From contig JAAXNY010000009.1 in NCBI GenBank assembly GCA_013420905.1, positions 3,410,001-3,474,000 of the forward strand: 64,000 nt of DNA. Direction: 5' to 3'. Under the pieces are notes generated by a model. The model ran no database searches. It was given only the letters and a program-made list of their open reading frames with translations, and had not been told where the DNA came from. Each line of letters opens with the position of its first letter. Position 1 is the first letter of the stretch. The stretch comes from Collybia mongolica (Eukaryota > Basidiomycota > Agaricomycetes > Agaricales > Clitocybaceae). A program made the position numbers and the translations under genes. This document shows positions 21,452 to 31,923 of this stretch, piece by piece.

Positions 21452-23857
21452 ATTATCAAGTTGGTGGAGTACAGCAAGGCCTTCTAGGTGCCACATAGCT
21501 CTACCTGTTGGTGGCAATCCCCTCATGTATGATGGGTGGTGTATCTGCAAAATGGGCAATGCATGCATGGGGATTGTTGTCATGCATTAGCAGTAAACAT
21601 GGTGAGTGGTGTAGAAGAGCAAAGGAGGGCACTCCCGACTGCTTTAGATAGTATTTTAATGCTGGCTGCACCTCGTGGGCATTTCACGGCCTGCAGGAAG
21701 CGTGTTGTTGATTAGTAGATGTGGCAGGAAAAACAGATTCACAAGGATCAAGAACGTACCTGATAGGCCTTCCCCCTCCGCAGGATCTCCCCTCGCATTT
21801 CTGTCAACTCCTCTTCACTTCCAACATCATGGAATGACTGTGTTCGTGTCCTCATGCAATGTTTGATGTTTCGGGGATGTCACTGAGGTTAGTAACAAGT
21901 ATGAATGGATCATGACTCATCTGACTTGTCCTGCTTGAGTAGCGGTCATGCCAGGGAATGTTGTGGAGAGGGAGGAAGAGAGAAACAATGGCGTTGTTGA
22001 TCACACGCTGGCATTTTCCACCAGCCAGGCGAACACCCCTTCAACGGCACCATGACTACTGCGCATAGAGGGGCAAGGGTTATCACAGCCATTCCGCGAT
22101 TGCAATTGCTGTCACGATGACCTCTCTCACTTCCGGCGCCGTCACTCAGCAGGCTTTTCTGGAATTATGCATAGTATGTATACTGTATGAGTGCGTATTA
22201 CTACCAGTATTCTATTTTTACCTATGGTATTAAGTAAAGTTTGGACGGTCAGGATTGAGCATAACAAGAATGAAGGTCCAGAAGCAAGGGAATATATATC
22301 ATATCAAAGAAAATTACTGCCTTGACCTCGGTGTGGCCGGCATAGTGGGTACTCTTGAGAATTGGTGGCTTGACCGTCTTTGGCCCTGAAGCACAGCGGA
22401 TATAGACCCACGTCGATTATCAGGACTTACAGCGTCCTCATATCCCACCTCGCCCTCCATAATAATCTTCATCGTCTCTGTGTGAATCTTGAACTTCCTA
22501 CCCTCCAGCGCCTGGGAAAGGTCACCCATACCCGTTTGGGCCCCAATCGAGACCGCCAAAGCGATGGTCCCCGGTGGGTGTCAAAGTAGAAGGTCACGTC
22601 GCTCGAAGCGATGAAATAGATGGACTATAGTTCCAGAGAAGGCCAAAAGAAGCATGGCAGTTGAGAGAAGATGAACGGCGGTATCACTGGTGAAAGGACG
22701 TTAGTCCGCGAACAAAATGAAATACTGGGTCATCATACCTTAACCAAACACGCTTCCTGAACGTCTAGAGCTGAACTGTGAGAGGCTCCTCCACATCCAA
22801 GAAGTAAACGGTTCTGGCAACGAGAGAAAGATAGTGTACGAGTGTTTACTATTGTATCAAGATAAGAATTTCGCACCGCCTGGAGTGTGCATTTCACGTA
22901 TTCCTACAACCTCAGTTTTACCTGGTGTTTCCACGTAGGCCGAAAAACACGTACATTCTAGGGCTACATGTAGACGCGGCGGTGAAATGTCGTCCGTTCC
23001 CCGTGGTGATATCTTAGACTTTAGGCCAAATCCCGTTTGGGGCGACGGAACGATGCACCGGAAGTGTTCTAAAAATAGAGTTTCCGGTCAGACCTGGATC
23101 GTATCTCGTCTGGTAGTGATCTGCCCCAGTCAACACTATCATTAAATCGCCTGATCACAATTACCTTCCCTCATACGCATGTGGCATGTGTGTGTTCATA
23201 CCATCAGGACGCGAAAATTTGGCCACACTACACCCAGGACTCATTATTACGATGCAAACGAGAAATACACCAGTATCAGTAGTGAAAAAAAAAAACCAGT
23301 GGATGTACAATATACTGTCAAATGCGCGCAGCAGTGGCGTTGGGAGAGCAATGGGGGACATGAATGGCAAAACATGGCGAACACATTGTAATGTCCGGTG
23401 TCGTAAGATGCATAGACGTGATGGCAGACGCAAATGTCCGAGGTCAGTCACCAGGTGGGGAGAATGATAGAGGGGGAAGTATGGTATGGTGTGGAGAGAG
23501 ATCAGAGACAAGCAACGCAATGCAGCGTCCACACGCAGGACCAGAGGAAAACGCCCATGTAAGAAATGAGTAAAAACGAGATCGTAGCGTTAGAGGCGGA
23601 GGCTAAAGGGGGTGCGCCGACGCTCGCACCCACGAGCCATACCCACCCATGACATTGCACGATAGTCAATGGGCCCATCTGCAGGGCATCGTACCCGCAG
23701 ACCTCAGCACAGGGCGGACCAAGCCCAAACCCAAACCCAAACCCAAACGGCCCGCCCAGCGAACGGTGCATCGCACCAGCACAATCCAACATCAAGTCCG
23801 CACCTCATCTGCACATAACCCAATCAATCAGCAATCCCGCCCATATAAATAGAACTT
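21452..23857. other. Long interval, no confident gene
   Basis: A minus-strand stretch at 22560-22314 has coding-like composition (AVSIGAQTGMGDLSQALEG, HTETMKIIMEGEVGYEDA). It would join through a 45-nt GT..AG intron to PKTVKPPILKSTHYAGHTEV. It has no start codon and I do not recognise it, so it could be one or two exons of a decayed gene. 23717-23745 is a short CCCAAA repeat. The rest shows nothing I can support. Confidence 0.4.
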
Positions 23858-25207
23858 TTAAAAGACACACATACTCTTCGTAACGCTATTCGGCGCCATC
23901 GTGCCCGTCCCCTGCGGCGCGCCCGCCACGGGACCCTCCACTCCCCCAAGGTGCGGGTCGATCGAGTCGCCAGTCGAGGGCGCGGAGCCCGAGGTGCTCG
24001 TCGGCGCGGACGGCGCGGGCGGGGCGGCCTCGAAGGTACGGAACGGCGTGGGGGCGACGAGCGAGCGGTGGAAACGCGCGCGGAACTCGTTCGTGGGCGG
24101 CCCGTCGGGGAAGGGGTGTTGCTGCGGATCGTGCCCGACGGTGAGGTCGACGACGGGATACGGCGGGGGCCCGGGCATGTTGGGCGACAGCCCGGCTTTG
24201 ATGGCTTGCTCGGCGTAGTGGGCACGGCGCTGTGGGTGGGGGTTAGGTTAGTTAGTTGGGGGTGCGGGTATGTGTAGGAGTGTATGGGAGAGAAAGGGGA
24301 GGGGGAGAGGAAGGAACGGGAAGATGCGTACTGCGTGGTCCCATCGCTCCCAGGCTTCGGCGAGCACGGGCTCGAGGGAGGCGAGTTCTTCGTTGGACAT
24401 GTTGAGTGTGCGTAGGAGGTGCTGTTTGAGGAGTGGCGCGCAGGAGAAGGAGAGGAGGAGAGTTGAGGCGAAAGTTTGTCCGCCGAGGGGTTGGCCTTGC
24501 GGGAATGGCGGTTCGTGTGGCCCGCCCATTGGTGGCTGTTGTACCTGCTGTTGTTGCTGTTGTTGCTGCTGCTGTTGTACCTGTTGTTGTTGTTGTTGTT
24601 GTTGTTGCTGCTGCTGCTGTTGTTGTTGTTGCTGTTGTTGCTGTTGCTGCTGCTGGTGCTGCTGTATGAGCTCGTGAGGCATGACTTGCTGGTACTGTCC
24701 GTCCGAACCGACTCTGTAGTGCACCTCCTCCATCCCCGGCATAATCTCGTTCCCCATGTCCAGCCCAAGTTCCCGCATCTTCCGCTGCTTCACCAGCTGC
24801 CGGTGTTTTCGCTGCCGCTCGCGCGCAGCAGCACGCACACGATCCCGTCGTGCAACTTCATCTGGCGTCAAATCTGGAATATAATCAGGCGGTGTCTGCT
24901 GATGCTGCACGTGAACTGGATGGGGCTGGGGTGGCGGCGGTTGTTGCTGTTGTTGCTGCTGGAGCTGTTGTTGGTGGAGGAGCTGCTGCTGCTGCTGCTG
25001 AAGGACGTGCTGTTGCTGCTGGTGGTCGGGTGGTGCAAAGGCCATCATGGCCATCCCGCCATTGTTGTTGTTATTGCGATCTCGCTCTCGCTTCCGGCGC
25101 TGCCGCTCAGCAGCCTTTTCACGCTTGAGCCGCTGGCTCTCAGTCTCATTTTCGCGGGGCCGTTTCCGCGATGAACTGGTGGTTGCGGTGTGTATACTGG
25201 AATCCAT
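23858..25207 (-). CDS. Glutamine-rich basic regulator (bZIP-like basic regions, long polyQ)
   Basis: Two exons on the minus strand. I chose ATG 25207 (MDSSIHTATTSSSRKRP); an in-frame ATG 39 nt upstream is possible. Residues 12-45 are a highly basic stretch (SQRLKREKAAERQRRKRERD), and a second one lies at about 125-155 (RVRAAARERQRKHRQLVKQR). Between and after them come Gln-rich blocks; the largest, about 45 residues with a few Val, is encoded at 24537-24665. A conserved-looking module follows (QTFASTLLLSFSCAPLLKQH, LLRTLNMSNEELASLEPVLA, EAWERWDHA). An intron at about 24332-24243 joins this to RRAHYAEQAIKAGLSP and a Pro-rich tail. The basic segments suggest DNA binding and the polyQ suggests a transcriptional activation or condensate function. 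Both are inferences, and no leucine zipper heptads are evident. The polyQ DNA is mixed CAG/CAA and likely length-variable between strains. Confidence 0.75.
24537..24665. repeat. CAA/CAG microsatellite encoding polyQ
   Basis: An almost unbroken run of TTG/CTG (plus strand) triplets with two GTACCTG interruptions, inside the coding frame of the minus-strand regulator. Further short CTG/TTG runs lie at 24944-25022. Prone to length change. Confidence 0.9.
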
Positions 25208-27235
25208 TGCTCTTTTGAATGCTATTATATCTCGTCGTTCTTTCAACCCGCAAGTGCGCCAGTTACAATGCCTGTGTGATGCCTGGTGTGACCTGCGCGA
25301 CGGAATTTCGTGACGGCTAGTGACGGGAGGGTGCGAGAGGAGTCACAAACAGCCCAAAAACAAGGTTCCAAACTGGGGTGGCGTGGGAACTCCTTTCCGC
25401 AGCACACCATGGCGCCGAGGACGACATTGTCTTTCACAAAAGTTAGAAATGGGTGGAAACAGGCACATCTGAACGACATCTCCTGTCTTCTAGTTACTTC
25501 AGTGTTTGATAGCCAAAATCATCATCAGTAGTAAGCCAAACCTCATTTGTTCAAAGCTTTACGGCTTATTTTAAACGTTATGTGACAGGAATGATTAATG
25601 AACGTTAATGAACTCTCACCTATCTTGGGGTTCCTCGTTGCTTGTAATCTGATTATACAAGGCCTGATGACTAGAACGCATTATCGAAATTTCCCACTTG
25701 GCTCCGTCAGCACGTTATACCCTGGGTCTGAGAAGCTACCTAGCATCGTCGTCAACCTCGTCCTTCCAACTCATCATCCATCGTCTTTCCAAAAGTAGAA
25801 CGGCGAAAGACGACGAACACTTCCGAGTAAGTATGACATCCCGAATCTCAAGTTGTCTGCTTCTTAACAACGGAAAGGATATCCATGATTGTTTAATCGC
25901 AAGCCTTTTAAACATCTGGACAGGAATGAACTCTTGCCTATCTTGGCAAACTCGTCCCGGTGGTTTGATTTGGCAGGGGGCTGTGGATTTATATGATGGA
26001 CTCGGACACGTTTGTCGAAAGTACCCCACCTGGCTCCACCAGCGCTCATCATGCTCGAGGAAACATTGAGCTCGTTAGGCTTTGCATCATCGGCAAGGTC
26101 GATGGACCGCACACAGCTGGCATTGACGAAAATACACGGGCGTTGTGTTCTTTGTCGTGTGTTTAGAACCGCCTATACTTATCACTCAAACAACGTCACG
26201 GTCAACTTTCGCGTTGCGTCATCTTTTTGTGGACTTCTCCTGTTCTGTCTCTCGTTTTTCTCGGATGGAGCCACTTTATATCACGGTCATTCTCCAGGGC
26301 TGACAGCTAACTGCAAATCATAAGCCACAGAGGCCAGCACTCACAGGTGGGGCCGGGAGACATAATCCAGAAATAAGTGTCATATTCGAACATACCACCT
26401 CTACTGTTGTGCTTGGAATCTTACACTACACGATTGCTCTCAACCGCCATGCCTAGCAAATATGAACCTCGCTAATATGGCAGACACAGGAGCATCAGCG
26501 CGAGGGCTGTCTCAGTACAGGTGACCGTGTGGTGGGGTACTACCCTATTAGGCAGCTTCCCATCACATTACGTTTGGCCCCACATAAAACAAGTCGGAAC
26601 AGAAACGGCCAGTTCTGACTGTGACAGCCTCTACCCCGAGTTTCCTGGTTCTTTAAATCCAAGGTTCACATCAGTGAGCTATACACCATTGATCCGCTTT
26701 CTGTTGATTAAACACTTGGGGACAGCAATGTTTAACGAAATTTGGCCCAGCTCGCAGAGCGCGTTACCGGGGGTTTGATGGAAGATGCAGAGCGCTGTGA
26801 ATTGATCTGATAACCCATTTTCCGTCTGTTGAAAAGCCCCACCCGGCCCCACCAGCAGTCCACTTTTAAGCGCTGAGCAATGTCTTTATCAGGCTTTACA
26901 TTGGTGAGCTCGGCCTACTTCACGGTTAGCAGAATAATTGAAGAAATAGGAAAAGGCGTATGGGCTATATGCTCTTCGTCACGCACTCAAACCAGTTATG
27001 CTCGGTCCTCGAATTGTCCACCATGGTCAACTGATCTTCGATAACATCGGAAGACTTCGATTTCGTCATGAGGCTTCTCCCGTTCTCTTTTCATGGAACT
27101 GGAGCTATTTTACGCCACTTTTGTTGGTCAGGACTGGTTGTATGTCAAAGATTCTGAATTTATATCTATCCAAGCCGAATAAGAACTGAATTCGTCACAC
27201 TCGTAATATGCCCACCCCTGACTATCGATTTCGCA
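25208..27235. other. Gene-free interval with dispersed short repeats
   Basis: No supported gene. Short similar strings recur: CCCACTTGGCTCCGTCAGC near 25694, CCCACCTGGCTCCACCAGC near 26025 and CCCACCCGGCCCCACCAGC near 26836. TGAACTCTCACCTATCTTGG near 25609 and TGAACTCTTGCCTATCTTGG near 25927 are a second pair. This looks like a degenerate, repeated block, perhaps an old element or duplicated promoter sequence. Confidence 0.5.
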
Positions 27236-27243
27236 TATATAGA
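27234..27243 (+). promoter_or_regulatory. TATA box of the first DUF2235 gene
   Basis: CATATATAGA lies about 65 bp before the ATG at 27302. The second DUF2235 gene has a matching TATATAAGAG at about the same distance. Confidence 0.55.
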
Positions 27244-27301
27244 GGACCTCCACTGGCGCTACAGATGATCAAGGCATCTTCATAGCCACCCCATATCAAA
27301 T

Positions 27302-29141
27302 ATGAGTACACACAAATCGGAATATTCTTCTTATCACCATGAAGCCGTTCCACCCGAAAACTCGGAAAGATCAAGGACGTTGGTTATATGCTTAGATGGA
27401 ACAGGGAACGAAATTGACAAGGACGTACGCCCCTCCCCCCTTATCCGTTAATCTTGATTCTCATATCTTGCGAAGCACACCAATGTTTCCCAGTTCTTTG
27501 CAATGCTTACGAAACAAGACTGTAATAAACAAATGGTGTACTATCAAACCGGAATTGGCACGTACACCAACAGGAAGCTCGGTCCCATCGCTTCGGTCGT
27601 AGCTAAGGTCAGTTTTGAAATTGGTTGGACTTAATGATATTAGATAATAGTATGTGGCGTGCTTGCTTTAGACGTTTGACTCTATGTTTGGTGGTGGAAT
27701 TGGTTCGCATGTCAAAGGTGCTGTTTCCTTTCAGGTTCATAAATGCCTGTATCTTGACGTTGCGGTACAGACGGGTACGAATTCTTGATGCAAAACTGTA
27801 AGCCACACCCGCCCCGTGATAACTCGCTATATAACTCGGAAACAGATAGGGCCGACGATCGTATTTGTATCCTTGGATTCTCTCGTGGGGCTTATACCGC
27901 ACGCGCACTCGCCGAAATGATTCACAAAGTCGGCCTCTTACCACCTAGTAATATCAGACACGTAAGTACTGGCTTCAATATGTGGTTCCACATCAACAGA
28001 CGCAATTGTATTAAGATTGAATACGCATACGCCGCATTTCTCAAAACTGGCGACGAGGGATGGGCCATGGCGACTGAGTTCAAAAATAGTTTTGCCATCG
28101 ACGTCGATATACACTTCGTTGGAATTTGGTGCGTGAGTCGATAAGTTTACTAACACGTATTGACCATGTCCGAATAGGGATTCCGTCGGATCCATTGGAA
28201 TGGGTATGCCACGTATGCTGTTCAGCAATGCCAACACAACAATCAAACACTTTCGCCACGCTCTTTCCCTCGATGAGAGGCGCGCTAGGTTCCAGGCTAA
28301 CGTCTGGAAGTCCTACGAGAATACAAAAAGCCGTAGACCAGGAGGCGTGTTCAGACCTACAGGCGCGAAGAAGCGGGAGTTGGAATTGAGTACGGGCCAT
28401 TCCAGTAAGGAACAGGAAACCGACGTCCAAGAGGTCTGGTTCTCCGGCTGCCACAGTGGTTCGTTTTTTGGCCTGCTATCTCACTCTTAGCGCTGAATTC
28501 TTGCGTGGTGTAAAGACGTCGGAGGCGGCGCAGTACCCCATGCCATCCGCCATTCACTCGCGCGCATCTCTCTACGCTGGATGATCCGCCAGTGTTTCCT
28601 CACCGGGACAGGAATCTTGTTCTCCACCGACTCCATCAAGAGGCTGGGGATGGATCCGAACAGTCTCTACCGTAGTGTCACCCCGCGACCACCACCCCTG
28701 CCCGCTGAGGACTTAGCAGTCAGGCGTGCGCCTAAGCCACCCACCCGTTTCAACAAGTTCCGCGCGGGGGAGTGGCCCAATGACCCGGGTCCTGGACTTT
28801 TGTCGGAGGAAGAGGAGGAGTTATATGACGCGCTGTCGCCGAGGTACGACCAACTGCAGCTCAAACCCGCCTGGTGGCTGCTGGAGATCGTGCCAGCAAT
28901 GCGTCCGGCTGTGGTGCATGATGAAGGGGTAAAGAAATTTAGGTAGGTGGATTCTCTCAGTTTGGGCTCGAACGCTGTCTAACCTGTTTGTCCGACCAGG
29001 CCGAACCTTGGTAAGCCTCGTAGCATTGCGGCCCAGGAGCGCTTGGGCATTATGGTACACCGCTCTGTCAAGACGCGGATGGAAGCCCAACCATATTATC
29101 CGAAGGCCACGCTCATCGTTGAACCTACCTGGGTCGATTAA
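27302..29141 (+). CDS. DUF2235 alpha/beta-hydrolase-like protein, tandem copy 1
   Basis: Six to eight exons run from MSTHKSEYSS to PTWVD and TAA at 29141. The product is a DUF2235 protein, an alpha/beta hydrolase-type domain also found in bacterial Tle1 phospholipase effectors. Key features in order: the first strand SRTLVICLDGTGNEIDKD, then NVSQFFAML, YYQTGIGTYTN, and the nucleophile elbow ICILGFSRGAYTARALAEMI (G-F-S-R-G, Ser as candidate nucleophile). FVGIWDSVGS follows, then ANTTIKHFRHALSLDERRARF and EVWFSGCHSDVGGG, which carries the candidate catalytic His and Asp. The C-terminal part (WWLLEIVPAM, RPNLGKPRSI) matches copy 2. The substrate is unknown; lipase activity is only inferred from the fold. 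The exons keep frame and I see no stop. Confidence 0.88.
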
Positions 29142-29960
29142 TTGGGAAGTGTCGAATCGCGTGCAATTTGCCGTGAAGAGATGAGAACGGATTCGTGATT
29201 CGTTGGAGCATGGGTGATAATCAAATCAGTTAAAACCTTATGGCTGTCTACTTCCCTAACCTGTGACCTGTCTCACAGCATTTATAATAATACCAGCAAT
29301 TCAGATTGTTCAAGCACCAAAATTACTATGCTCACGGCGCAGAGTTGGCTCCGATGCTTCTTGATATCCTGTTCTCACCATTCCTTTCGGCTTCTGGGCT
29401 CGCTATATTTGTCCTAAGTGATAATCCTTTCAATCCCGACCGTTACAGCATATCTATCTTTGACGATCTCGGCACTACTGGTTCTGGCAGAACCGCTTTG
29501 AAGGATATGATCTTGTACGAACGTCACTGATCACCATTCATTTGGTTTGTACTTTGTTTTATACATAGAACATTCTGATAGGAGCTAATGAACTCCGGCA
29601 CATTCACCTTCCACCCCTAAAACCTTAAATAAAACAGGCGCTCTGTGGAGTTCCGATGATCTGGAGGTTACCTGGTTTCTCAAGCTACTCACGACAAACA
29701 CTTCCTTGTCAGGCTTTGAATGGGCGAATCTTACCTACCTGCAGATATTCAGGTAAAGACAAAAAGTACATCGGTACTATGCTCGTCGTCCTGTGCTTAG
29801 AAACTCCGAAGTGCTCACGAACCTCCACTATTCTCTTGTTCTTGAGGCGCCCCCCACACCGCAACGAGGATTGGAAGCCTGTCAAACTTGTTATGTTGTA
29901 ATCGGAACCGAACAAGGCCAACTTTCTCAACTTTATAATATGTCCATCTCGGACAGATCG
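29142..29960. other. Spacer between the DUF2235 genes
   Basis: Holds the 3' end of copy 1 and the promoter of copy 2. A short plus-strand frame at 29306-29530 (MLLDILFSPFLSASGLAIFV) is not recognised and is probably not a gene. Confidence 0.4.
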
Positions 29961-29963
29961 CCT

Positions 29964-29976
29964 CGGTATATAAGAG
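29964..29976 (+). promoter_or_regulatory. TATA box of the second DUF2235 gene
   Basis: GGTATATAAGAGG lies about 65 bp before the ATG at 30035. Sequence and distance are close to those of the first gene, so the promoter was duplicated together with the coding region. Confidence 0.6.
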
Positions 29977-30034
29977 GGCGTTCACAAGCACCACGGATAG
30001 TAAAAACTCTCCCATGTCTTTGGTTACATCGACT

Positions 30035-31923
30035 ATGAGTACACACAAGTCTGATTACTCTTTCAATGAATATAATTCCGATGCGACCATTCCATTAAAC
30101 CATCCCCATAGGACTTTGGTCTTGTGCTTTGACGGGACAGGGAACGGGATCGGCAAGCACGTACGCTTAACTTTTTTAAACTCCGTGAATCTAATTCTCA
30201 TATTTTGCGAAGCACACCAACGTTTCCCAACTCTTTTCTATGCTCAAGAAAGACGACACCTCAAAACAGATGGTATACTACCAGACCGGGATCGGTACAT
30301 ATACCACTCAAAAATTTGGTCCTATCGCTTCATTCATGTCGAAGGTCAGACCTTGAATACACCTATCTCAGTAAGAAAGTGTGACCGCTCATACATTATA
30401 GACGCTTGACTCTATGTTGGGTCATGAAATTGATTCACATATCAAAGGTACTGCTCCCATTTGAACTTACATCCTTGCTTGTATTGATGTCGCGGTATAG
30501 ATGGATACGAATTTTTAATGCACAACTGTAAATTGTTTTCGTTCCATAATATAGCGAACCCCTGAAAATATGACATAACAGATAAGACCAATGATCGTAT
30601 TTGTATCTTTGGATTCTCTCGTGGCGCTTACACCGCGCGCGCACTGGCCGGGATGGTTCACAAAGTTGGCCTTCTACCACCTAGCAACAAACAGCATGTA
30701 AGTAACAGTACTATCAAAATTCAACATTTTTCTCTCATCACTGGATATGGTTGCACCAGATCGCGTATGCGTATGATGCGTTCCTCAAAACAGACAACGA
30801 AGGGTGGGATATGGCGAAGGAGTTCAAACGTAAATTTAGTATCGACGTTGAGATTGAATTTATTGGAATTTGGTTTGTGCCTTTTTCGGTTTCACCTGTC
30901 ATATATTAATACTTTTCGAACAGGGACTCCGTCGGATCGGTTGGCGTTGGTATGCCGGGCCTACCATTCAGCAATGCCAACACAACAATCAAGTGCTTCC
31001 GCCACGCTCTCTCTCTCGATGAGAGGCGTGCCAGATTCCAGGCTAACGCCTGGACATGTTACGAAAACGAAAAAAGTGGTAAAGCGGAAGGCAGGCTGAG
31101 GCCCTCAGAAAAGAATGAGGAGCAGATGGGATTGGGCACTAGCCACTCCAATAAAGAACAAAAAACTGACATCGATGAAGTTTGGTTTGCCGGTTGTCAC
31201 AGTGGTTCGTCTTCTCGCTGGTCGTCTCACTCCTAGAGCTAATTCGTTGTGTGGTGTGAAGACGTCGGAGGTGGCGCAGTCCCCCACGCAGCGCGCCACT
31301 CTCTTGCGCGAATTTCTCTACGCTGGATGGTCCGCCAGTGTTTCCTCAGGGATACAGGAATCATGTTCTCTGCCGGCTCCATCAGGGAATTGGGCATGGA
31401 TATAGCCAGTCTCTACCCCGAGGCCGTACCGCGGCCACCGCCCCTGTCCACCGAGGGCCGAGAAATTAAGCGCGTGCCCAAACCGCACACCCATCACCAT
31501 AAAATCATCTGCGTAGCGTGCGAAAAGTCTCATATGTCGGAGGAAGAGGAAGATCTATGCGATGCACTAACACCGAGTTACGACCAGTTAAAGCTTAAAC
31601 GATTCTGGTGGCTGTTAGAGATTATCCCAGCAATGCGCCGATCCGTTGTGAAACGTAAGATAGTCAAGTCACTTATGTGGGTGGATTCTCCCAACGATTG
31701 GCATTCTAACCTTGCCTAATCTCCTACTTCGGCCAGGCCGAATCTCGGTAAACCTCGTATCATTGCGGCCCAAGACTTGTTCAAAATAAAGGTGCACCGC
31801 ACAGTCAAAATGCGGATGGATGCGTCTTACGAGCCCACGCGAGGACCGAACACGAAACCAAAGGGCGGGTACAAACCCAAGGCCGAGTTCCAAGATCCCA
31901 CGACTATAACCTGGGTCGATTGA
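30035..31923 (+). CDS. DUF2235 alpha/beta-hydrolase-like protein, tandem copy 2
   Basis: A paralogue of the gene at 27302-29141 with the same exon order and the same strand. It starts MSTHKSDYSF and ends ITWVD at TGA 31921-31923; an in-frame ATG seven codons upstream (30014) is possible. It keeps TLVLCFDGTGNGIGK, YYQTGIGTYTTQKFGPIA, ICIFGFSRGAYTARALAGMV, GIWDSVGSVGVGMPG and EVWFAGCHSDVGGG. The likely catalytic Ser, Asp and His are therefore conserved. Differences concentrate after the DVGGG motif. This copy has a His/Cys-containing insert (HTHHHKIICVACEKSH) and a longer, Lys/Pro-rich C-terminus (NTKPKGGYKPKAEFQ). Both copies appear intact. Divergence in the tail suggests a different partner or location. 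Confidence 0.88.

Noticed and set aside
23717..23745. CCCAAA repeats that look telomere-like
   Set aside because: Only about four units, not the usual fungal TTAGGG/CCCTAA, and inside an ordinary interval.
23824..24768. 314-codon Ser/Arg-rich minus-strand frame
   Set aside because: Wrong phase of the polyQ regulator gene; the other phase splices into a consistent protein.
24270..25174. Long plus-strand poly-Leu, poly-Cys and poly-Val frames
   Set aside because: They are the reverse strand of the CAG/CAA polyQ tract of the minus-strand regulator.
29306..29530. 75-codon plus-strand frame between the DUF2235 genes
   Set aside because: No domain, no start context, and lies in a 3'/promoter spacer.
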